Part shown: piece after piece, positions 1 to 6,335 of the stretch
How positions within the stretch are numbered: the first letter of the stretch is position 1
How the letters are laid out: the number at the start of each line of letters is the position of its first letter
Assembly (NCBI GenBank): GCA_022600695.1
Contig: JAHZJY010000327.1
Span: 1 to 6,335, forward strand
DNA from: Actinomycetes bacterium
Lineage (GTDB): Bacteria; Actinomycetota; Actinomycetes; Mycobacteriales; Mycobacteriaceae
Direction: 5' to 3'
Length of the DNA stretch: 6,335 nt
Program-made: the position numbers and the translations under genes
The notes under the pieces: model-generated
What the model saw: only the letters and a program-made list of their open reading frames with translations
What the model was told of the DNA's origin: nothing
Databases searched by the model: none

Positions 1-983
1 GTCCCCGCCCGGCCTGCGCCGAACAGGCCGCGAGCCGCGGCGACGATCTTCCCTGGCTGCGGCAGGGCTGCCTGCTCGAGGTGTTTGGCGTACGGGATCG
101 GGACTTCGGCGGTGCAGACCCGGGCGATCGGGGCATCGAGTTCGTAGAACGCCTGCTCGACGATCCGCGCACTGATCTCCCCGGCCAGGCTGCCGGTGTG
201 CCAGCCTTCGTCGACCACCACGACGCGGTGGGTCTTTCGCACCGACTCCAGGATGGTCCCATCGTCGAGGGGTCTCAGCACCCGCAGGTCGATCACCTCG
301 CAACTGATTCCGTCCCGGGCGAGTTCCTCGGCCGCGTCGAGGGCCTTCGGCACACACCCGCCGTAGCTGATCAGCGTGACGTCCTCGCCGGTGCGGCGTA
401 CCGCCGCCCCGGTGATATCGGTCGGCACCAGCGCCTCGATATCGCTGGCGGTGTTGTACAGCGCCACATGTTCGAAGACCATCACGGGATCGGGGTGGGT
501 CAGCGCGGTGCGCAGCATGCCGTAGGCATCGGCGACGGTGACCGGTGCGAGCACAGTGATACCCGGGATGTGGGCGTACCAATTCTCCAGGCTGTGCGAA
601 TGCTGGGCGGCGAGTTGGCGCCCGGCGCCGGTGGCCATTCGCACCACGAGCGGCACCGAGAACTGGCCGCCGGACATATGTCGCAGGGCCGCAGCGGTAT
701 TGACGATCTGGTCAAGTGCCAGCAGGCTGAAGTTCACCGTCATGACCTCGACGATCGGGCGCAGTCCGCCCACCGCCGCGCCGATCCCGATCCCGACGAA
801 GCCCAATTCCGACAGCGGCGTGTCCCGAACACGTTCGGGTCCGAATTCCGCGAGCAGGCCCTTGGAGGCGGCGTAGGTGCCGCCGTACCGACCGACGTCC
901 TCCCCGAGCAGTACCACCCTTTCGTCGGCGCGCATGGCGTCGGCGATCGCGTCGTGGACCGCACTGCGGTACGTGGTCTTCAT
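1..983 (-). CDS. Thiamine-diphosphate-dependent dehydrogenase E1, beta subunit (PdhB/AcoB-like), 3' end outside window
   Basis: This is the beta subunit of a heterotetrameric E1 that decarboxylates a 2-oxo acid (or cleaves acetoin) and passes the acyl group to a lipoyl-E2 in the cytosol. 327 residues are readable from the ATG at 983 with no stop before the left edge. Visible family marks are LLGEDVG (25-31), TPLSE (55-59, with the Glu that in the family activates the thiamine ring), [15 protein letters not shown] (127-141, with conserved His128), [11 protein letters not shown] (230-240), [10 protein letters not shown] (256-265) and PYAKHLE near the end. Family members are usually about 325-340 aa and finish shortly after the [15 protein letters not shown] segment seen here at 309-318, so probably only a few codons are missing. 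The start overlaps the alpha-subunit stop as ATGA, and no strong Shine-Dalgarno is present, so translation is probably coupled. Substrate (pyruvate, acetoin or another oxo acid) cannot be decided from the sequence alone. Confidence 0.95.
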   Translation of the reverse strand, partial: MKTTYRSAVHDAIADAMRADERVVLLGEDVGRYGGTYAASKGLLAEFGPERVRDTPLSELGFVGIGIGAAVGGLRPIVEVMTVNFSLLALDQIVNTAAALRHMSGGQFSVPLVVRMATGAGRQLAAQHSHSLENWYAHIPGITVLAPVTVADAYGMLRTALTHPDPVMVFEHVALYNTASDIEALVPTDITGAAVRRTGEDVTLISYGGCVPKALDAAEELARDGISCEVIDLRVLRPLDDGTILESVRKTHRVVVVDEGWHTGSLAGEISARIVEQAFYELDAPIARVCTAEVPIPYAKHLEQAALPQPGKIVAAARGLFGAGRAG

Positions 984-1956
984 CGGAGGTTCTCAGCGCC
1001 AACAGGTGTCGTCACATGCCGACCGAGGGTGTCGACGCTCTCGAGGGTTCCGGCCTCGGCGTAGGCGACCGCCTCGGTGATTTCGGCGGCCGCCGAAAGC
1101 TCCATCGCGGCGATATCGTCGTCGGTCAGCAGCCCTTCGGCGATGGATGTCTCGGTGAACAGCCGGATCGGGTCACGTTCGCGCCAGGTCGCCACCTCGG
1201 CCTTCTCCCGGTAAAGCTCGGGATCGAACATGGAGTGCGGCCGGAACCGGTAGGTGCGGAATTCGATGAAGAACGGGCCTCCTTCGGTGCGGCTGTGTTC
1301 GACGGCCTGCTTCATGACGCGGTGGCAGTCGAGCACGTCCATCCCGTCGGCGGATGCGGCCGGTACCCGGTAGGACTCCGCTTTGGCGACCAGGTCGACC
1401 TGGGAGAGCTCCCGGTCGATGGCGGTGCCCATGGCGTAGCGGTTGTTCTCGCAGCAGAACAGCACCGGCAACTGCCACAACTCTGCCATGTTCATCGACT
1501 CGTGGAACGCACCCTCGGCGATCGCGCCCTCACCGAAATAGCATGCGGTGAGCCGCTTCCGATTCAGCTGGGCGTCGGCGAAGGCCAGCCCGGCAGCCAG
1601 CGGCAGGCCGCCTGCGACGATCGCATTCCCGCCGTAGAACCGCCGGCCGGCGTCGAACAGGTGCATCGAGCCGCCGCGCCCGCCGGAGCAGCCTTCCTGT
1701 TTGCCGAACATCTCGGCCATGATCGTGGTCATCGGAACCCCGCGGAGCAGGGCGTGGGCGTGCTCGCGGTAGGTGGCCACCACCGCGTCTCCGGATCCCA
1801 GTGCCCGCAGTGAACCCGTGGCGACGGCCTCCTCGCCCACGTAGAGGTGCAGGAAGCCCCGGATCTTGCCGGCGCTGTACAGTTCGGCACACTTCTCCTC
1901 CATGCGGCGGACCCGGATCATGTCGGTGAGCAGGGCGCGGGCCAATTCGGGATCGG

Positions 1957-1960
<4 letters not shown>
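980..1960 (-). CDS. Thiamine-diphosphate-dependent dehydrogenase E1, alpha subunit (PdhA/AcoA-like)
   Basis: This 326-aa protein is the cofactor-binding half of the E1 whose beta subunit follows, and its length is normal for bacterial PdhA/AcoA. Conserved blocks in order are [13 protein letters not shown] (33-45), [12 protein letters not shown] (63-74), [10 protein letters not shown] (91-100), [15 protein letters not shown] (110-124), the thiamine-diphosphate motif from YFGEGA (141-146) to CENN (170-173), and the active-site loop [12 protein letters not shown] (240-251). Two deviations are visible. The GDG of the cofactor motif is GEG, with Glu144 encoded by GAG at 1531-1529. The usual RGHS of the loop reads RPHS. 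The rest of the scaffold is intact, so I infer an active enzyme. The GTG start overlaps the acsA stop as GTGA, with a G-run 5 nt upstream as ribosome site. The stop overlaps the beta-subunit ATG. By family, the reaction is decarboxylation of pyruvate or a related oxo acid, or acetoin cleavage. The branched-chain type is less likely given the acsA neighbour. Confidence 0.95.
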
Positions 1961-3802
<1,842 letters not shown>

Positions 3803-3828
<26 letters not shown>

Positions 3829-4045
3829 CGTCGCGGCGGGCGCGCGCGAGGTTGGCCATCACCCGTTCGGTCAGAGCGCGGTGGATGCCGCCGTTCTTGA
3901 TGATGTCGAGCCGTTTCAACTCTCGCAGGAAGGCGTCGATGCGTCGTTCCAGCGGCCAGTCCCAGTACTCACGCCCGGTGAACCGCGAGCACAGAAACTG
4001 CCATGCGATCCCGTCGATCTCCTCAGCCGTATAGGCCTTGGCCAT
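3803..4045 (-). CDS. Uncharacterised 80-aa protein, first gene of the acsA-E1 cluster
   Basis: I do not recognise this family. The product has 80 residues, starts [20 protein letters not shown] and ends in TAG at 3805. It is rich in charged and helix-forming residues, with no signal peptide or membrane segment, so it is probably a small cytosolic helical protein. There is an aromatic patch, [19 protein letters not shown] (25-43), followed by a basic helix-like C-terminal half containing [24 protein letters not shown]. Its single Cys is at residue 19. Evidence that it is a real gene: a G-run ribosome site 5 nt before the ATG, protein-like composition unlike the Arg/Pro-rich shadow frames, and a 26-nt overlap with acsA that places it at the head of the cluster. 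The longer frame continuing upstream to 4489 only mirrors the membrane-protein gene and is not part of it. A regulatory or adaptor role for AcsA or the E1 is possible, but nothing in the sequence shows it. Confidence 0.75.
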
Positions 4046-4050
4046 CAGAG

Positions 4051-4056
4051 CCCCCC
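4051..4056 (-). promoter_or_regulatory. G-rich ribosome binding site for the 80-aa gene
   Basis: GGGGGG on the minus strand lies 5 nt before the ATG at 4045, within a longer G-rich stretch. It fixes the start of the small gene and matches in sequence and spacing the site ahead of E1 alpha. It is not a canonical AGGAGG. Confidence 0.5.
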
Positions 4057-4140
4057 GCCCCGTCCGTTCCCGTTCCACGTGCTCTGCAATCGTGTCCGCA
4101 GCGCGGGGTGCCGCGGAAGGGGCGAAAGTCACCGGCTGGG

Positions 4141-4818
4141 CTACAGCGCGTGAATTCCCTTGTACAGCACCATCGCGCCGATCACGACGAGGATCACGCC
4201 GACGAGGGCGGCGTGGTTGTCCTCCATCCAGCGCTTGAGCTTGTCCAGCGGGGCATCGAGCCGGTTGCCGGCGACCAGATAGGCCAGAACCGGCAGTGCC
4301 ACTGTGGACGCGGCGACCACGGTGAAGAGGACCACCGAGGTCCACGCCTGGGAGCGTCCCAGCGCGGCGGTGCCGATCGCCAGACCGGCCGCCACGCACA
4401 TCAGGAAGACCTTCACGTTGGCCACGGTCAGCCCAAGCCCGGTGACGAACGCCCGGCCCGGGCCGATGGAGGTCATCGAGGCCAGCCACTTGGGGTTGTG
4501 TGCCGAGCGGTTGCGGCCCAGCCAGCGGTAGATCCCGAACGCGATCAGCGCGGAACCGAGGACGATCCGCACGTAGGGGGCCCAGGCCGGGGAGTTGCTG
4601 AGGCTGCCGGCCAGTTCCGATCCGCGGACGAACCCGCCGGTGATGACGAGGATGCCCAGTGTCCAGCCGACGAGAAAGGCGATGCTGGTTGGTCGGGGCC
4701 GTGGGGTGTGCAGCATCAGGATACCGGGGATGATCGACAGCGGCGAGAGCGCGATGATCAGCGCCAGCGGGACCAGCTCGGTCAGGCTGAAGTCGACACT
4801 GCTGGCGGCGGAACTCAT
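4141..4818 (-). CDS. GAP-family (sulfolipid-1-addressing protein type) integral membrane protein
   Basis: This 225-aa polytopic membrane protein has about six hydrophobic segments, near residues 13-36, 45-63, 81-99, 122-148, 158-183 and 203-221. The first segment reads LVPLALIIALSPLSIIPGILML, the Pro-rich start of mycobacterial GAP/SfLAP proteins, which are distantly LysE-like transporters. A short cytoplasmic-type loop with NPKWLASM (108-115) and the helix with TVANVKVFLM (131-140) also fit. Family members have been tied to surface lipid export (Sap for sulfolipid-1, Gap for glycopeptidolipids), so a role in moving an envelope lipid or small metabolite is a family-based guess and the substrate is unknown. 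The ATG at 4818 is chosen because the membrane-protein pattern starts there, while the frame upstream is Arg/Pro-rich shadow of the neighbouring gene. There is no Shine-Dalgarno, but a TAAGTT box sits at leaderless distance. The TAG stop lies 95 nt before the next gene. Confidence 0.88.
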   Translation of the reverse strand: MSSAASSVDFSLTELVPLALIIALSPLSIIPGILMLHTPRPRPTSIAFLVGWTLGILVITGGFVRGSELAGSLSNSPAWAPYVRIVLGSALIAFGIYRWLGRNRSAHNPKWLASMTSIGPGRAFVTGLGLTVANVKVFLMCVAAGLAIGTAALGRSQAWTSVVLFTVVAASTVALPVLAYLVAGNRLDAPLDKLKRWMEDNHAALVGVILVVIGAMVLYKGIHAL

Positions 4819-4825
4819 CAACGGC

Positions 4826-4831
4826 AACTTA
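4826..4831 (-). promoter_or_regulatory. Candidate -10 box of a leaderless promoter for the GAP-family gene
   Basis: TAAGTT on the minus strand fits the mycobacterial TANNNT -10 pattern. It is followed by exactly 7 nt and then the ATG at 4818, so the likely transcription start falls on the A of the start codon. The lack of a Shine-Dalgarno before this ATG agrees with leaderless translation. I see no good -35 hexamer upstream, which is common in mycobacteria. Confidence 0.5.
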
Positions 4832-4876
4832 GTCGGGTGCGCGGCGTAGCGCCCAGGCGGGTGTCTCCCAGCGGGC

Positions 4877-4940
4877 CGGCGAGCAGACGCAAAGTCGCAC
4901 CAAAGCGGGCACCTAGGTGCGAGTTCGCGTCTGCTCGCCG
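4877..4940 (-). terminator. Long imperfect palindrome after the secreted-protein gene; candidate terminator or mycobacterial intergenic repeat
   Basis: Arms 4877-4901 and 4916-4940 are 25 nt each and pair at 23 of 25 positions around a 14-nt loop. The outer 14 bp (GGCGAGCAGACGC core) are perfect. The mismatches are 4894/4923 and 4891/4926, and the second becomes a G.U wobble in minus-strand RNA. The element begins 8 nt after the TAA of the secreted-protein gene. No U tract follows, so it would be a U-less hairpin terminator of the kind proposed for mycobacteria, or a dispersed palindrome. I recall GCGAGCAGACGC-type sequences from many mycobacterial intergenic regions, but copy number cannot be judged here. 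A perfect 12-bp palindrome, GCACCTAGGTGC (4909-4920), overlaps the loop and the inner right arm. Confidence 0.65.
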
Positions 4941-4948
4941 CGGCGGGT

Positions 4949-6331
4949 TTACCGTCGGCTGGACCTCTTGGGGGTGCTGGCACCGGTGTCCGCCGAGGCG
5001 GCCCGCGGTGCGCGGACACCGGCCCGGGTGGGTGCGGCAGGTGTGTCGGTGCCGGCCTGGACCTGCGGGGCCGGGTCGACGCTGACCGCCGGGACCGAGA
5101 CCGGGGCGACCTCGGCCACGCCGGAGTCGGCCGGGGCGGCCGCTTCCACCTCGGCGACGGCGGGAGTTGGCTCCGCAACCACAGCCGGGGCGACGGGGAC
5201 CTCGCTGGGGGCGGACACCTCGACCGGTGCCGCCTCGACCGCCGCAGCGGATTGGGCCGCGGTCGCCTCCGGCGGGGTGACCACCAGCTGTTCACCGAGG
5301 TACTGCCCCATGCCGATCAGCGAGCCGATCGGTCCAACGGGCAGGCCGCCGAAGATGATAGGCCCGAGATCGGTGTCCTTGACGGCATAAACGCTGTCAA
5401 ACCCTGTCCCGCCGGAGAACTCGGTGGGCGGATTCTCTGGATCTCTCAACGATCCGTTGAGTGGCGTCGGTCCGGAAATCAGGCCGCCCAACCGGAGGCC
5501 GACCCCGTCGAGAGGCGCATCCGGTCCTAGGGCACCGAGGATCGGCGTCAGGTCAAGAAGCGCTCCGTTGAGGAAACCGTTGACCAGATTGGCCGGGATG
5601 TTGATGAGCTCGTTGAGTGCGCCGAGGAAATCGCTGGTCCCGATGGCGTCGACGATCGCGGTGACACTGTTGATCAAGGCGGCCACCGGTGACAGCACCG
5701 GCCCGAGCAAGCCCAGCAGCACGCCACTGCCGTAGGAGTTGAGGAATGTTGAAACCGACGCAACGGTCGGCCAGATGCCGCACTCACCGTCGATCTGGCA
5801 GGGGTCTTCGAAGAGTGCGGGCACCATCTCTTGATTCAGGGCGTCTTTGAACAGGTCGGGCGAATTTCCCTCCACCGGTGAGGTTTCCGAGAGGTAGGTA
5901 CCGGCGGGTATCGGGGCCGTGTTAGCCGAGCCTTCCGGCCCGATGGGGAAGTCGGTTACCTGCCCCGAGTTGAACGGCGAGGTGATGAGCTTTCCGATGT
6001 TGTCGGCGACCTGTTCGAGGATCAGGCCGAAGTTGCCCGAACTGATCTCGCCGAGGTAGGTGCCCAGGTTGCCGATGACGGTCGACAGGATCGGGAACGG
6101 CTTCTCGAACGCGAACCCGATGAGCGCGGCGACGTTGTCAATGGACGTGGTGATGGTGTCGACCCACGGGGTGATCGGGTCGAACGAGGCGGCCAGCATG
6201 GCGCCGACGTCGGTGACGACCCGGTGCGGGACGAGTGCGGTCTGTTCGGGCACGGCCTGCACCGGTGCCAGGGCGATGGCCCCCACACCGACCGCAGCAA
6301 TACCCGCGGTGAGGTACGAGCGTGCTGTCAC
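4949..6331 (-). CDS. Secreted mycobacterial envelope protein with Ala/Pro/Val-rich tail, unknown function
   Basis: The 460-aa product starts MTARSYLTAGIAAVGVGAI, a signal peptide with likely cleavage after VQA (residue 26). Residues 27-350 are hydrophobic and rich in Gly, Leu, Pro and Asn, with blocks such as NIPANLVNGFLNGALLDLTP (244-263) that I recall from a mycobacterial family of secreted, PE/PPE-region-like hypothetical proteins. The only cysteines, C178 and C184 in DPCQIDGECG, could form a disulfide after export. Residues 354-435 are an Ala/Val/Pro/Glu low-complexity stretch without secondary-structure signal, and the end (STPKRSSRR) is strongly basic. No catalytic motif is visible, and a cell-wall or outer-membrane location is inferred. 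The GTG at 6331 gives a sensible signal peptide. Only 4 nt lie upstream in the window with no stop in frame, so a start further upstream and the promoter cannot be excluded or seen. The TAA stop is followed by the palindrome. Confidence 0.8.
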   Translation of the reverse strand: MTARSYLTAGIAAVGVGAIALAPVQAVPEQTALVPHRVVTDVGAMLAASFDPITPWVDTITTSIDNVAALIGFAFEKPFPILSTVIGNLGTYLGEISSGNFGLILEQVADNIGKLITSPFNSGQVTDFPIGPEGSANTAPIPAGTYLSETSPVEGNSPDLFKDALNQEMVPALFEDPCQIDGECGIWPTVASVSTFLNSYGSGVLLGLLGPVLSPVAALINSVTAIVDAIGTSDFLGALNELINIPANLVNGFLNGALLDLTPILGALGPDAPLDGVGLRLGGLISGPTPLNGSLRDPENPPTEFSGGTGFDSVYAVKDTDLGPIIFGGLPVGPIGSLIGMGQYLGEQLVVTPPEATAAQSAAAVEAAPVEVSAPSEVPVAPAVVAEPTPAVAEVEAAAPADSGVAEVAPVSVPAVSVDPAPQVQAGTDTPAAPTRAGVRAPRAASADTGASTPKRSSRR

Positions 6332-6335
6332 GGGA

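Noticed and set aside
81..1064. Plus-strand open frame of 327 codons
   Set aside because: It lies exactly opposite the E1 beta gene and is Gly/Arg/His/Asp-rich with no recognisable motif, as expected of a complementary frame in high-G+C coding DNA.
1016..1813. Plus-strand open frame of 265 codons
   Set aside because: It is antisense to E1 alpha with shadow-type composition (Gly, Val, Arg, His) and no motif; the minus-strand gene explains the stretch.
4046..4140. Promoter or terminator between the GAP-family gene and the 80-aa gene
   Set aside because: The 95-bp gap contains a CACGTG hexamer (4076-4081), a G-rich stretch and only a 4-bp stem (GCGG/CCGC). I found no convincing TANNNT box or hairpin, so I cannot say whether the acsA cluster has its own promoter here or is read through.
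4046..4489. N-terminal extension of the 80-aa gene up to a start at 4489
   Set aside because: The extension is an Arg/Gly/Pro-rich shadow of the membrane-protein gene; protein-like sequence begins only at the ATG at 4045, which has its own ribosome site.
4841..4876. U-tract downstream of the palindrome that would make it a classical intrinsic terminator
   Set aside because: On the minus strand the bases after the hairpin are G/C/A-rich with no run of U.
4003..5085. Plus-strand open frame of 360 codons
   Set aside because: It runs through three separate minus-strand genes and their intergenic gaps, and the product is Arg/Gly/Asp/Gln-rich without domains.
4819..5295. N-terminal extension of the GAP-family protein up to a start at 5295
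   Set aside because: The extra 159 residues are Arg/Pro/Ser-rich, overlap the tail of the secreted-protein gene and cross the palindrome; the membrane-protein pattern starts at the ATG at 4818.

Overview
The window looks like the chromosome of a non-tuberculous, probably environmental mycobacterium (Mycolicibacterium-like). The evidence is high G+C with strong G/C bias at third codon positions, GTG starts, a GAP-family (sulfolipid-1-addressing type) membrane protein, and a secreted protein with an N-terminus and 'NIPANLVNGFLNG' block that I recall as typical of mycobacteria. All six genes lie on the minus strand. Every sizeable plus-strand reading frame is a G+C-driven shadow.

Read in the direction of transcription (from the right edge leftwards), the first gene (6331-4949) encodes a signal-peptide-bearing secreted or envelope protein. 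Its tail is Ala/Pro/Val-rich and ends in a basic cluster. Eight bases after its stop comes a long imperfect palindrome (4877-4940), a candidate terminator or repeat element. Next is a six-helix GAP-family membrane protein (4818-4141), whose ATG sits 7 nt from a TAAGTT box, as in a leaderless mycobacterial transcript.

After a 95-bp gap comes a tightly packed cluster: an unrecognised 80-aa protein (4045-3803), an AcsA-type acetate--CoA ligase (3828-1957), and the alpha (1960-980) and beta (983 to beyond the left edge) subunits of a thiamine-diphosphate-dependent 2-oxo acid/acetoin dehydrogenase E1. The junctions overlap by 26, 4 (GTGA) and 4 (ATGA) bases, which argues for one translationally coupled operon. 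The E2 acyltransferase that such an E1 needs would be expected just off the left edge.

Functionally, the E1 pair and the ligase converge on acetyl-CoA. One reading, by analogy with aco clusters that carry an acetyl-CoA synthetase gene (acoE of Ralstonia eutropha), is acetoin cleavage to acetyl-CoA plus acetaldehyde, with acetate derived from acetaldehyde reactivated by AcsA. A pyruvate dehydrogenase role is equally open from the sequence. The most notable details are a Glu replacing the Asp of the E1-alpha thiamine-diphosphate GDG motif, the conserved-looking small protein fused by overlap to acsA, and the palindrome. I see no clear evidence of a wholly new system, and no RNA genes, CRISPR arrays or insertion sequences.
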